Below, in pieces: positions 16,311 to 24,654 of a DNA stretch of 64,000 bases (its first letter is position 1; every line of letters begins with the position of its first letter). This stretch comes from Solimonas sp041659605 (GTDB lineage: Bacteria; Pseudomonadota; Gammaproteobacteria; Nevskiales; Nevskiaceae), in the NCBI GenBank assembly GCA_041659605.1, contig JBAZXW010000007.1:62001-126000 (forward strand), in the 5' to 3' direction. A program made the translations under genes and the position numbers. The notes below the pieces were generated by a model. It was not told the DNA's origin. It was given only the letters and a program-made list of their open reading frames with translations, and did no database searches.

Positions 16311-17584
16311 TCCTTCGCCGCGAGCTTGAACTCGCGCCCGGTTTTCTTCGGCACCGGTGCGTTCTTCAGGCGTACGTAGCGCGGCAGGCCGTTGTCGTAG
16401 GGCGGGTAGTCCTCGCCGGCGATCAGCGGCGCGAGATAGCGCCGGCAGGCGTCGGTGATGTGGAAGCCGTCCGCAGTGATGAACTCGCGCGGCATTTTCT
16501 TCTCGACGTTCGCGACCTGCTCCAGCGGCGCGGTGCCGATGGTCCAGCGATAGGGCGCGTCGGACTGCCGCTCGATCGTCACCATCACCCCGGACTGGCC
16601 GGCGAGCGCGAACTCCACCGCCGCCTTGCCGACCGCATACGACTGCTCGACGTCCGTCTTCGACGCGATGTGGCGCGCGGCGCGCATCAGGTAGTCGGCG
16701 ATCGCGTAGTGGTACTTGTAGCCGAGCTTGCTCTTGATCAGCTCCGCAAGCTGCGGCGCCAGGCCGCCCAGCTGGGCGTGACCGAAGGCGTCGGTCGTGC
16801 CCGCTTCCGACAGGAACTTGCCGTCGGCGTTGCGCAGGCCTTCGCTGGCGACGATCGCGCAATAGCCCTGGGCTTTCACGGAACGATCGACCGCGGCGAG
16901 GAACTTCGCCTCGTCGAACACGATCTCCGGGAACAGGATCAGCTGCGGCGCATCGCCCGCGCTTTCTGCGGCCAAACCGCCGGCGGCGGCGGTCCATCCG
17001 GCGTGGCGGCCCATGACTTCGAGGATGAAGACCTTGGTCGAGGTCTTGGCCATGCTGGCGACGTCGAAGCCGGCTTCGCGGATCGACACGGCGGTGTACT
17101 TGGCGACCGAGCCGAAACCGGGACAGCAGTCGGTCAGCGGCAAGTCGTTGTCCATCGTCTTGGGGATGTGGATCGCCTGCACCGGGTAGCCCATCTTCTC
17201 GCCGAGCTGGCTGATCTTCAGGCAGGTGTCGGCAGAATCGCCGCCGCCGTTGTAGAAGAAATAGCCGATGTCGTGGGCCTTGAAGACTTCAATCAGGCGC
17301 TCGTATTCGGCGAGGTTCTTGTCGAAGCCCTTGAGCTTGTGCCGGCACGAGCCGAAGGCGCCGGAGGGCGTGTGGCGCAGCGCGGCGATCGCGGCGTCCG
17401 ATTCCTGCGAAGTGTCGATCAGGTCCTCGGTCAGCGCGCCGATGATGCCGTTGCGGCCGGCGTAGACCGTGCCGATGCGGTCGGGATGGCGGCGCGCGGT
17501 TTCGATCACCGCCTGCGCCGAGACGTTGATCACCGCGGTGACACCGCCGGACTGCGCATAGAACGCGTTGCGGGGTTTGCTCAT
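16307..17584 (-). CDS. pfp: Pyrophosphate-dependent 6-phosphofructokinase
   Basis: A 425-residue phosphofructokinase of the PPi-using class. Two diagnostic differences from ATP enzymes are visible: Asp at D116 in NGGGDSADT (ATP enzymes have Gly, GGDGS) and Lys at K142 in PKTMDND (ATP enzymes have a GTIDND-type motif). It interconverts fructose 6-phosphate and fructose 1,6-bisphosphate reversibly, spending or making PPi. The neighbouring hppA and ppa genes fit a PPi-linked glycolysis/gluconeogenesis, an arrangement also known from methanotrophs. The stop codon is formed by the head of a GTAG repeat. Confidence 0.93.
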   Translation of the reverse strand: MSKPRNAFYAQSGGVTAVINVSAQAVIETARRHPDRIGTVYAGRNGIIGALTEDLIDTSQESDAAIAALRHTPSGAFGSCRHKLKGFDKNLAEYERLIEVFKAHDIGYFFYNGGGDSADTCLKISQLGEKMGYPVQAIHIPKTMDNDLPLTDCCPGFGSVAKYTAVSIREAGFDVASMAKTSTKVFILEVMGRHAGWTAAAGGLAAESAGDAPQLILFPEIVFDEAKFLAAVDRSVKAQGYCAIVASEGLRNADGKFLSEAGTTDAFGHAQLGGLAPQLAELIKSKLGYKYHYAIADYLMRAARHIASKTDVEQSYAVGKAAVEFALAGQSGVMVTIERQSDAPYRWTIGTAPLEQVANVEKKMPREFITADGFHITDACRRYLAPLIAGEDYPPYDNGLPRYVRLKNAPVPKKTGREFKLAAKE

Positions 17585-17804
17585 CGGATTCGGTCCTGAA
17601 TGAAAGAGATCGGGTGAAGAGTGCCGTCAGTTTATGCGCGCTCGGCAGCGTCGGCGCCTGACTCAGATCAGGCATCGCTGCGCCGGTCTGCGACCAAGGA
17701 TCGATTGACGCCGCCCCCGCGGCGCAGGTACTTTTTCGGGTTCGCGCGACCCGGGGATGCGGCGGTCGACAGCGAATCCTTTTGATTACAGAGGTTTATC
17801 CACG

Positions 17805-18368
17805 ATGAGAATGGTTCTGCTGGGCGCACCCGGCTCCGGCAAGGGTACGCAGGGCGAAAAACTGGTCGCCCATTTCGGCATCCCCAAGATCTCCACCGGC
17901 GATGCGCTGCGCGCCGCCGTGGCCGCGGGCACCGAGCTCGGGCGCAAGGCCAAGGCGACGATGGACGCCGGCCAGCTCGTGGCCAACGAGATCGTCATCG
18001 GCATCGTCGAGGAACGCCTCGGACAGCCGGACGCAAAGAAGGGCTTCATTCTCGACGGCTTCCCGCGCAACACCGCGCAGGCGCAGGTGCTCGATGCGAT
18101 GCTCCAGCGCCTTGGCCAGCCGGCGATCGACAAGGCGGTGCACCTGGCGGTCGACGACGAGGAGATCATCCAGCGCCTGCTCGACCGTGCGAAGAAGGAG
18201 GGTCGCGCGGACGACAAGGAAGACGTGATTCGCCACCGCATCAAGGTCTACAACGACGAGACCCATCCGCTGCTCGACTACTACAACGCACAGAACAAGG
18301 TCGTGAAGGTGGACGGCGTCGGCAGCCTTGAGGAGATCTTCGCGCGCATCGTCAAGGTGCTGCAGTAA
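17805..18368 (+). CDS. adk: Adenylate kinase, short-LID form
   Basis: A 187-residue enzyme starting at ATG 17805 (MRMVLLG). P-loop GAPGSGKGT at residues 7-15, AMP-binding KISTGDALR, and DGFPRN are present. The LID is the short form (RAKKEGRADDKED) without the inserted domain of the 214-residue E. coli enzyme. It balances ATP, ADP and AMP in the cytoplasm and is essential in most bacteria. It is read away from pfp and ends at a strong hairpin shared with rnd. Closeness to three PPi enzymes is notable because AMP-forming ligases make both AMP and PPi. Confidence 0.96.
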   Translation: MRMVLLGAPGSGKGTQGEKLVAHFGIPKISTGDALRAAVAAGTELGRKAKATMDAGQLVANEIVIGIVEERLGQPDAKKGFILDGFPRNTAQAQVLDAMLQRLGQPAIDKAVHLAVDDEEIIQRLLDRAKKEGRADDKEDVIRHRIKVYNDETHPLLDYYNAQNKVVKVDGVGSLEEIFARIVKVLQ

Positions 18369-18385
18369 ATCTCATGTCGTTGAGC

Positions 18386-18412
18386 AAGAAGGCCCGCATT
18401 GCGGGCCTTCTT
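18386..18412. terminator. Bidirectional terminator between adk and rnd
   Basis: A perfect 12-bp stem (AAGAAGGCCCGC) with a 3-base loop, with A and T tracts built into the stem ends. It serves adk on the plus strand and rnd, which ends five bases away, on the minus strand. Confidence 0.85.
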
Positions 18413-18416
18413 CATT

Positions 18417-19523
18417 TCACGGCAGCAGCTCCAGGAGGCTGCGACCGCAGACCTCGCGGCGCCAGCCAGCCAGGACGTTGACCGGCGCGTCGCCGCCGGC
18501 GTGCACGAGCCGCAGCAGTTCTGCCTTGGGCGCAACAAAGCTCGCGGGAATGCCGAGCTGTTCGGCGCGCGTCATCACCGCGCCCTGCAGCTGCTTGAGC
18601 AGTGCCTTACCGGTGCTGTCGAGGTCTTCGTCGCGTACATAGAACTGTTCGGGCAGCGTGCGCGCAGCGGCGATGGTGGCCAGCAGCGCCTCGCTGTGAC
18701 GTGCGAGTGTCTTTGGCGGCAGCACGTCGAGCGCCGACAGCTCGCTGGTCGTCTGCGGTTGCCGCTGTGCGAGCCGGTACAGCGGCTCGTCGTCGATGAT
18801 CCATTTGCGCGGACGGTCGCGCTGCTGCGCCTCGGTCTCGCGCCAGGTGGCCAGCGCGACCGCAACGGTCTGTTCGCGCGCCGGCAGCCGTGCGAGCCCG
18901 CGCAGGCGCTGCCAGGCGTCGTCGGGGCGCGTCACGTAATGCTCCGGATCGCACAGGCGCGCGCAATCCTCGGCCAGCCACGTCAGGCGGTCACGGGTGG
19001 CCAGTTCGGCTTGCAGTGACGGGAAGATCTCGGCGAGATGCTCGACGTCCGCGGCGGCATACGCGAGCTCGGCCGCGGACAAGGGCCGGCGCGACCAGTC
19101 GGTGCGCGACAGGCTCTTGTCCAGCGTGATGCCCAGGCGTTTCTCGATCAGGCCGGCGTAGCCGATCTGGTCGCCGAGCCCGAGGAGCGTCGCCGCGATC
19201 TGCGTGTCGAACAGCGGCTGCGGGCAGGCGCCGCGCAGGCGCACGAGGATTTCCAGATCCTGGCTCGGCGCGTGGAACAGCTTGACGTGGCCCGGCGCAT
19301 ACAGCGCATCGAGTGCCGGCCCAAGGTCGGCGAGCGCGGTGGTGTCGATCAGCGCGGTCGTCCGCTCGTCGCGCACCTGGATCAGGCACAGCTTCGGATA
19401 GTAGGTGTCGACGCGGACGAACTCGGTGTCGATGGCCAGCACCGGGCTGGCGGACCAGGCTTCGACGGTGCGGGCAAGGGTGTCAGGATCGCGGATCAGG
19501 CTATGGGGATGGGTGTGGGGCAT
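18417..19523 (-). CDS. rnd: Ribonuclease D
   Basis: A 368-residue 3'-5' exoribonuclease of the DEDD family that trims tRNA precursors. Exo motif I is D32-x-E34 (AIDTEFVR), motif II is in FHAPSQDLEIL, and motif III is AYAAADVEHL, which includes the Tyr of the DEDDy subgroup. The C-terminal half carries HRDC-type helices (around ALATWRETEAQQRDRP). The start ATG 19523 is supported by the family N terminus (the LAIDTEF block near residue 30). It diverges from the membrane-protein gene 57 bases away and shares the downstream terminator with adk. Confidence 0.94.
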   Translation of the reverse strand: MPHTHPHSLIRDPDTLARTVEAWSASPVLAIDTEFVRVDTYYPKLCLIQVRDERTTALIDTTALADLGPALDALYAPGHVKLFHAPSQDLEILVRLRGACPQPLFDTQIAATLLGLGDQIGYAGLIEKRLGITLDKSLSRTDWSRRPLSAAELAYAAADVEHLAEIFPSLQAELATRDRLTWLAEDCARLCDPEHYVTRPDDAWQRLRGLARLPAREQTVAVALATWRETEAQQRDRPRKWIIDDEPLYRLAQRQPQTTSELSALDVLPPKTLARHSEALLATIAAARTLPEQFYVRDEDLDSTGKALLKQLQGAVMTRAEQLGIPASFVAPKAELLRLVHAGGDAPVNVLAGWRREVCGRSLLELLP

Positions 19524-19580
19524 GAAGGGATGTTCCGGCGGGCGCGGGTAGAATAACGGTTCAACCCTCCGAACCCTCCC

Positions 19581-20153
19581 ATGTTCGCGCAAGCATTTGC
19601 GGTGACCCTGCGCATTCTCGGCTTCCGTGCCGGCCCGCAGGACTTTCCTTTCGACCCCAGACTGACCTGGCCGCTGGCGCTGTTGGCCGTCGCCGCGAAC
19701 TTCCTGATTTTCGTGCAGGTGCTGCCGGGCGCGAGCTCGGCGGCCATGGCATGCGCGATGGTCGGCGGCACCGCGTTGGTGACGCACTCGGTGCTGCGTA
19801 CGCGCGGCTTGCTCAGCCGTTTCAACCAGACGCTGAACGCGCTGCTGGCGACGGCCGCGCTGCTGACGCTGCTGCTGGTGCCGTTGTTCGCGCAGATTGC
19901 CCCGGCACTGAAGGAGATCGCCGCGCAGCCGGAGCTTCTGGAGAATCCGGAGGCGCTGAAGCTGCCGCAGGGCGTCGTGTTCCTGATGAACCTGCTGAAT
20001 TTCTGGAACTTCGCCGTCACCGCACACATCCTGCGCCATGCCGCCAACGTGCAGCTGTGGATCGGCATCGTCATCGCGCTGATCATCGCCTTCGTCGTGC
20101 TGTTCTTCGTCGCCTTCGCCGGCACTTTCGTCGGGGCCCTGTTCGGGATCTAG
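19581..20153 (+). CDS. Unrecognised inner-membrane protein
   Basis: A 190-residue hydrophobic protein with about four to five membrane segments (LALLAVAANFLIFVQVLP; ATAALLTLLLVPLFAQI; a C-terminal run beginning IGIVIALIIAFVVLFFV). Spacing of the segments recalls YIP1-like proteins, but no family could be assigned with confidence and no catalytic motif is seen. Its stop codon TAG is the first three bases of the inverted-repeat element that separates it from mpl. Without that element the stop would read TAA and overlap the mpl start (TAATG), implying the two genes were once translationally coupled. Confidence 0.65.
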   Translation: MFAQAFAVTLRILGFRAGPQDFPFDPRLTWPLALLAVAANFLIFVQVLPGASSAAMACAMVGGTALVTHSVLRTRGLLSRFNQTLNALLATAALLTLLLVPLFAQIAPALKEIAAQPELLENPEALKLPQGVVFLMNLLNFWNFAVTAHILRHAANVQLWIGIVIALIIAFVVLFFVAFAGTFVGALFGI

Positions 20154-20183
20154 GGCCTGTTAACGCTATGGACGTCGTTGTGA
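20153..20183 (+). repeat. Left terminal inverted repeat of the MITE-like element
   Basis: Pairs with 20387-20417 at 28 of 31 positions. The outermost seven bases (GGGCCTG) match exactly. Confidence 0.85.
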
Positions 20184-20386
20184 TGCCTCCGGATTTGCGG
20201 CCAGGCAAGGCGCGACGAAGGAGTTTGGTGGTTCCAAATGACTGAGGAGCAACGCCGCATGGCCGCAAATCCGGAGGCACCCCGAAGGGGCGGGATCGTT
20301 TTGGCGCATCGCGGCGTCACGACTCGCTTATGTACATTCAGTACACCGCGCTCGTCCTTCCTTGCGCTGCGCCAAAACGATCTCCG

Positions 20387-20417
20387 TCACAGCGACGGCC
20401 ATAGCGTTAGCAGGCCC
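20387..20417 (+). repeat. Right terminal inverted repeat of the MITE-like element
   Basis: Reverse-complement partner of 20153-20183. It includes AGCAGG, which sits five bases before the mpl ATG and can act as its ribosome-binding site. Confidence 0.85.
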
Positions 20418-20419
20418 TA

Positions 20420-21760
20420 ATGCACCTCCACATCCTCGGCGTCTGCGGCACCTTCATGGCCGGCATCGCCGCGATCGCGCGCGAGGCGGGTCACCGGGTC
20501 ACCGGCTCGGACGCCAACGCCTGGCCGCCGATGTCGACCCAGCTCGAACAGCTCGGCATCACCGTCATGCAGGGCTACGAGCCTGCGCACCTCGCGCCGC
20601 GGCCGGACGTGGTCGTCGTCGGCAACGTCGTCACCCGCGGCAACGCGGCGATGGAGTACGTGCTCGACGCCGGGCTGCCGTATGTGTCCGGGCCGCAGTG
20701 GCTCGCCGAGAACGTGCTGCACGACCGGCACGTGCTCGCGGTGGCCGGCACCCACGGCAAGACCACGACGACGTCGATCCTCGCCTGGTTGCTGGAACAT
20801 GCCGGGTTGCAGCCAGGATTTCTGGTCGGCGGCGTGCCGCAGAATTTCGGCATCTCGGCGCGACTGGGCAGCTCGAAATATTTCGTCATCGAGGCGGACG
20901 AGTACGACACGGCCTTCTTCGACAAGCGCAGCAAGTTCGTGCACTACCGCCCGCGCACCTGCATCCTCAACAACCTCGAATACGACCACGCCGACATCTT
21001 TCCGGATCTGGCCGCTATCGAGCGCCAGTTCCATCACCTGGTCCGCACCGTGCCACGCAGCGGCCGTCTCGTCGTCAACGGTGGCGACGCGAATCTTGAA
21101 CGTGTTCTGGCGCAGGGCTGCTGGAGCGAGCTTGCGTACTTCGATCGCGCCGATGGCTGGCATGCGCGACCCGCAGACGGCGGATTCGAGCTGCGTGTTG
21201 GCGATGTTTCGCACGGCCTCGTACGCACGCCGCTCGCCGGCGCGCACAACCGCTCCAACGTGCTTGCCGCGTTTGCCGCGGCGGCGCACGTGGGCGTGCC
21301 GGTGCCCACGCTGGTTGAAGGCCTCGCGCAGTTCCGCAACGTGCGCAGGCGCCTGGAGAAAGTCGGCGAGGCGCGCGGCGTCACGGTCTATGACGACTTC
21401 GCCCACCATCCGACCGCGATCGCGGTGACGATCGACGCGCTGCGCTCGCAGGGGCCGGGCCGCATTCTCGCGGTGCTCGAACCGCGTTCGAACACGATGC
21501 GCCTGGGTACGCATGCCGCCGAGCTCGCGCACAGTCTGCGCGATGCCGAGCTGTGTTTCGTCTATGCGCGACCGGATCTGAAATGGGACGCGGGGGCCGC
21601 GCTGGCGGATGTCGGCAGCCGCCTGCACGTCCATGCCGGCCTCGACGAACTCGTCGCGGACATCGCCGCTTCAACGCGCGCGGGCGATCGTGTGCTGGTG
21701 ATGTCGAACGGCGATTTCGGCGGCGTGCACGGCCGCATCGTGAAGGCCCTGCAGGGTTGA
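20420..21760 (+). CDS. mpl: UDP-MurNAc:tripeptide ligase (murein recycling)
   Basis: A 446-residue Mur-ligase-family enzyme that joins recycled L-Ala-gamma-D-Glu-mesoDAP to UDP-MurNAc. The N terminus MHLHILGVCGTFMAGIA is the family pattern, which fixes the start at 20420. The ATP site GTHGKTTT is at 110-117, followed by EADEYDTAF and NNLEYDHADIF. Its start codon directly abuts the right edge of the inverted-repeat element, so the element supplies the ribosome-binding site and any local promoter. It is far from the de novo mur genes of this window (45756-58678). Confidence 0.95.
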   Translation: MHLHILGVCGTFMAGIAAIAREAGHRVTGSDANAWPPMSTQLEQLGITVMQGYEPAHLAPRPDVVVVGNVVTRGNAAMEYVLDAGLPYVSGPQWLAENVLHDRHVLAVAGTHGKTTTTSILAWLLEHAGLQPGFLVGGVPQNFGISARLGSSKYFVIEADEYDTAFFDKRSKFVHYRPRTCILNNLEYDHADIFPDLAAIERQFHHLVRTVPRSGRLVVNGGDANLERVLAQGCWSELAYFDRADGWHARPADGGFELRVGDVSHGLVRTPLAGAHNRSNVLAAFAAAAHVGVPVPTLVEGLAQFRNVRRRLEKVGEARGVTVYDDFAHHPTAIAVTIDALRSQGPGRILAVLEPRSNTMRLGTHAAELAHSLRDAELCFVYARPDLKWDAGAALADVGSRLHVHAGLDELVADIAASTRAGDRVLVMSNGDFGGVHGRIVKALQG

Positions 21761-21780
21761 GCGCAGCCTACGGCGCGCGC

Positions 21781-22251
21781 TTACGCGGCGAAATAAGCCC
21801 GCGTGTATGGGTGCACCTGCGGGTGCTCGCGCAGCTCGTATGCGCTCATCCAGCGGTAGTCGCCGTGCTGCTCCTGCGGCAGCCGGTCGAGCGCGGTGGT
21901 GCTCAGCTCGTGCGCCAGCACGACGTAGTGCGTGCCGATGCCGGGCGCGCGCAGGAAGTTGGTCGGATACAGGTGCTCGAACACGCCGACGAAGCGCGCG
22001 TCACGACGGGGCAGCGACAGGCCCAGTTCGGCGTGGGTGATGCGCGCAAAGGCGGCGTCCAGCGTCTCGTTCTTGCGGATCACCCCGCCGGGCACGAACC
22101 AGGTGCCCGCGGCCGGCTCGTTGCGGCGCAGGCCGACGAGCACACGCTGCTGCGCGTCGCGCACGATCAGGTCGATCGACACCAGCGGCGCGCGGGCAAT
22201 GACGTCCAGCCAGTCCTGCGCGGGCAGCGGACCGCCCGGCACCGTGGACAT
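21781..22251 (-). CDS. gmm: Nudix hydrolase, GDP-mannose mannosyl hydrolase type
   Basis: A 156-residue Nudix protein. The Nudix box runs about 56-78 (GGVIRKNETLDAAFARITHA then ELGL). The change of the usual REUxEE core to RITHAE is as in GDP-mannose mannosyl hydrolase, and the N-terminal PLVSIDLIV and WFVPGG also match that family. It would hydrolyse GDP-mannose or GDP-glucose to GDP and the free sugar. The start ATG shares one base with the lipA stop (TGATG). A role in polysaccharide sugar supply is likely in the family, but no sugar genes are near. Confidence 0.8.
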   Translation of the reverse strand: MSTVPGGPLPAQDWLDVIARAPLVSIDLIVRDAQQRVLVGLRRNEPAAGTWFVPGGVIRKNETLDAAFARITHAELGLSLPRRDARFVGVFEHLYPTNFLRAPGIGTHYVVLAHELSTTALDRLPQEQHGDYRWMSAYELREHPQVHPYTRAYFAA

Positions 22252-23240
22252 CAGTCCTGGTGCAGCACGCCGTGCGCCTGCTGGTCGGCATGGTAGCTGG
22301 AGCGCACCATCGGGCCGCTGGCGACGTGCGAGAAGCCCATCTGCTCGCCGACTTCACGCAGGCGGTCGAACTCGGTCGGGTGCACGAAGCGCGCGACCGG
22401 CAGATGGTGGCGCGAGGGTTGCAGGTACTGGCCGAGCGTGAGCATGTCGACCTTGTGCGCGCGCAGGTCGCGCATGACCTGCTCGATTTCCTCGATCTCC
22501 TCGCCCAGGCCCAGCATCAGGCCGGACTTGGTCGGCACTTCCGGATGCAGATCCTTGAAGCGTTCCAGCAGGTCCAGGCTCCAGTCGTAATCGGAGCCCG
22601 GGCGGGCCTGCTTGTACAGGCGCGGCACGGTTTCGAGGTTGTGGTTGAACACGTCCGGCGGCGTGTCCTTGAAGATCGCCAGCGCCGGGTCCATGCGGCC
22701 GCGGAAGTCCGGCACCAGCACTTCGATGGTCAGCTGCGGCGACAGCGCGCGCGATTCGCGGATGCAGGCGGCGAAGTGTGCAGCACCGCCGTCGGCCAGG
22801 TCGTCGCGATCGACCGAGGTGATCACGACGTAGCGCAGCGCCATGTCGCGGATCGTGCGCGCGAGGTTGACCGGTTCGTCGGTGTCGAGCGGATTCGGGC
22901 GGCCATGGGCGACGTCGCAGAACGGGCAGCGCCGCGTGCAGATCGCACCCATGATCATGAAGGTCGCCGTGCCCTTGCCGAAACACTCGCCCAGGTTCGG
23001 GCAGGCCGCTTCCTCGCAGACCGTGTGCAGACGGTTCGCGCGCAGCGCAGCCTTGATGCGCGCCACTTCCGGCGTGCCCTGGTGCTTGGCGCGGATCCAG
23101 GACGGCTTGCGCTGCGGCTGTGCGGTCGGCTCGATCTTGATCGGGATGCGCGCCATCTTGTCGGCGCCGCGCAGCATTTCGCCCTGCACGACGCGACGCG
23201 GGGCGGCGGGCGGCGGGGATGGCGGGGTGGGGTCGCTCAT
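22251..23240 (-). CDS. lipA: Lipoyl synthase
   Basis: A 329-residue radical-SAM enzyme that inserts two sulfurs into octanoyl groups on lipoate-dependent proteins. The auxiliary cluster cysteines are C75, C80 and C86 (CEEAACPNLGEC), the radical-SAM cysteines are C101, C105 and C108 (CTRRCPFC), and the conserved RSSYHAD end carries the Ser ligand. ATG 23240 follows a good AGGAG site. lipB, the usual partner that attaches octanoate, is not in this window, so the pathway genes are split. Confidence 0.96.
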   Translation of the reverse strand: MSDPTPPSPPPAAPRRVVQGEMLRGADKMARIPIKIEPTAQPQRKPSWIRAKHQGTPEVARIKAALRANRLHTVCEEAACPNLGECFGKGTATFMIMGAICTRRCPFCDVAHGRPNPLDTDEPVNLARTIRDMALRYVVITSVDRDDLADGGAAHFAACIRESRALSPQLTIEVLVPDFRGRMDPALAIFKDTPPDVFNHNLETVPRLYKQARPGSDYDWSLDLLERFKDLHPEVPTKSGLMLGLGEEIEEIEQVMRDLRAHKVDMLTLGQYLQPSRHHLPVARFVHPTEFDRLREVGEQMGFSHVASGPMVRSSYHADQQAHGVLHQD

Positions 23241-23320
23241 GAAAACTCCTGCAGAGGCGCCATTGTAGCGGGCGACATCGGCCGTCGCCGATCGCGGCAA
23301 GATCGCGCCTGAAGGTGCGC

Positions 23321-23824
23321 CTAGCGAACGCGGCGGACGCGCGCCTGCTGGTTCAGGCCCTCGACCTTGAACCAGTAGCTGCCGAGAAAATTGCGCTTGA
23401 TCGTGACCTTCGGGCTTTCACGCACGTAGTACACCGCGCGGCACTCGACGCAGCGCCAGACCTGGCCGTTGGCCAGTTCGAACACGCTGTCCTTGTCCCA
23501 GCCCTTGAAGCTGCCGATCAGCGTCGACTCGATCAGGTCCGGACCCTTGTCTTCCTCCGCCTTGGCCGGCAACTGTTCCGCGCCAAAGCTCGCGGCCGTG
23601 TCCTTGACGGCGCTTGCGGCCGGGGGGCTCGCCGGGGCCGGAGTCGGGCTTGCGGCGGTTGCTTCCGTCGCGGGCGGGGCGGATTGCGGCTGCAAGCGGC
23701 CGGCCAGCGTGTCGTAGCAGGCCAGGCGTTCGCCATCGGCGGCGATGGCCGCGCAGGCCGCGAGATCCGCGCCGGCGGCGGGCAGGGCGATCAGGACCAG
23801 CAGTACGGACAGCAGGACGCGCAT
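23321..23824 (-). CDS. Exported protein with a CYD motif and low-complexity linker
   Basis: A 167-residue protein with a signal peptide (MRVLLSVLLVLIALPAAG). The mature N terminus has CAAIAADGERLACYDTLAG, a C-x(n)-RLACYD pattern common in small periplasmic proteins of proteobacteria. An Ala/Pro/Ser-rich linker follows, then a C-terminal domain with an isolated CxxC (WRCVECRAVYY) and VTIKRNFLGSYWF. Four cysteines could form two disulfides in the periplasm. No function can be assigned. Confidence 0.65.
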   Translation of the reverse strand: MRVLLSVLLVLIALPAAGADLAACAAIAADGERLACYDTLAGRLQPQSAPPATEATAASPTPAPASPPAASAVKDTAASFGAEQLPAKAEEDKGPDLIESTLIGSFKGWDKDSVFELANGQVWRCVECRAVYYVRESPKVTIKRNFLGSYWFKVEGLNQQARVRRVR

Positions 23825-23867
23825 GGAATGTTCCGACCAGGGGAGGGTCGGAAACTTAGCACGGCGC

Positions 23868-24647
23868 TCAGGCGGCGAGCGCGGTCGGTGCCGTGTCGGT
23901 CAGGGTGACGCGTCGGGCCGGCAGATCGAGCGCGGCGCGCACTGCGGTTTCGGCGCGGTAGGCGAGCGCAGCCCGCTCCAGTCCCCGCGCCGCGATCGGG
24001 AGACCGTAGACGATTTCCACGGTCAATTCGGGCTCGCGCAACAGGCGCAGGATGTGGCTGACGAGGTCGTCGTCGCCGATGAAGGGCGCGATCAGGCGCC
24101 CATCGCGCGCCGCGCCGTAGCGCAGTGCCACCGGCTGGATCAGCGCGCCGGCATCGATGGCGGCGCCGAACAGGCGCGCATGGAAGGGCAGCACGTCCAC
24201 GCCGTCGGTGGTCGTGCCCTCGGGGAACAGCACGACCGAGCCGCCCTGCTGCAGATGGGGCACCAGGTTCTCGATCAGCGGACGCGCACCGCCCTTGCCG
24301 CGGCGGATGTAGAAGGTCCCGGCCGCGTTCGCGAGCCAGCCGGCGACCGGCCAGTCGCGGATTTCGGACTTGGCGATGAAGCGCGTCGGTTCGCAGGCCG
24401 CGAGCAGCGGGATGTCGAGCCAGGACACGTGGTTGGCGACAGTCACGCGCGCGCCGGGCGCAAAACTGCCACGCACGCTGACGCGCAGGTTCAGCACGCG
24501 CAGCAGGCGCAGGTTCCAGAAGCGCGTGAGCGGTTCCGGCCGCAGGCGACCGAAGCTCAGGTTCACCGCAGCGACGAGCAGCAGGCCGGTCAGCAGATGC
24601 ACCGACAGCCGCGTTCCGCGCATCCACACGCGCAGAGAACTCCGCAT
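23868..24647 (-). CDS. olsA: Lyso-lipid acyltransferase, OlsA/PlsC type
   Basis: A 259-residue membrane-associated acyltransferase. The catalytic NHxSxxD motif is N72-H73-VSWL-D78, and the acceptor-site FPEGTT is at 141-146; a hydrophobic N-terminal segment anchors it. It starts seven bases after the stop of an ornithine N-acyltransferase-like gene. It is therefore most likely OlsA, which adds the second acyl chain to lyso-ornithine lipid. A general 1-acylglycerol-3-phosphate acyltransferase (PlsC) role is the alternative. Confidence 0.82.
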   Translation of the reverse strand: MRSSLRVWMRGTRLSVHLLTGLLLVAAVNLSFGRLRPEPLTRFWNLRLLRVLNLRVSVRGSFAPGARVTVANHVSWLDIPLLAACEPTRFIAKSEIRDWPVAGWLANAAGTFYIRRGKGGARPLIENLVPHLQQGGSVVLFPEGTTTDGVDVLPFHARLFGAAIDAGALIQPVALRYGAARDGRLIAPFIGDDDLVSHILRLLREPELTVEIVYGLPIAARGLERAALAYRAETAVRAALDLPARRVTLTDTAPTALAA

Positions 24648-24654
24648 GCCGCGC

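Larger units (their letters stand above)
20151..20419. mobile_element. MITE-like element of nested inverted repeats
   Basis: A 265-bp core (20153-20417) lies between two TA dinucleotides. Its ends are inverted over 31 bases with 28 matches (left begins GGGCCTGTTAACGCTATGG, right ends CCATAGCGTTAGCAGGCCC). Inside are two further perfect stems: 19 bp (20184-20202 with 20261-20279) and 15 bp (20294-20308 with 20368-20382). A small hairpin, TGTAC ATTCA GTACA, lies at 20331-20345. The whole can fold as a cloverleaf. It has no gene and fills the entire gap between a stop codon and the mpl start codon. Confidence 0.85.
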
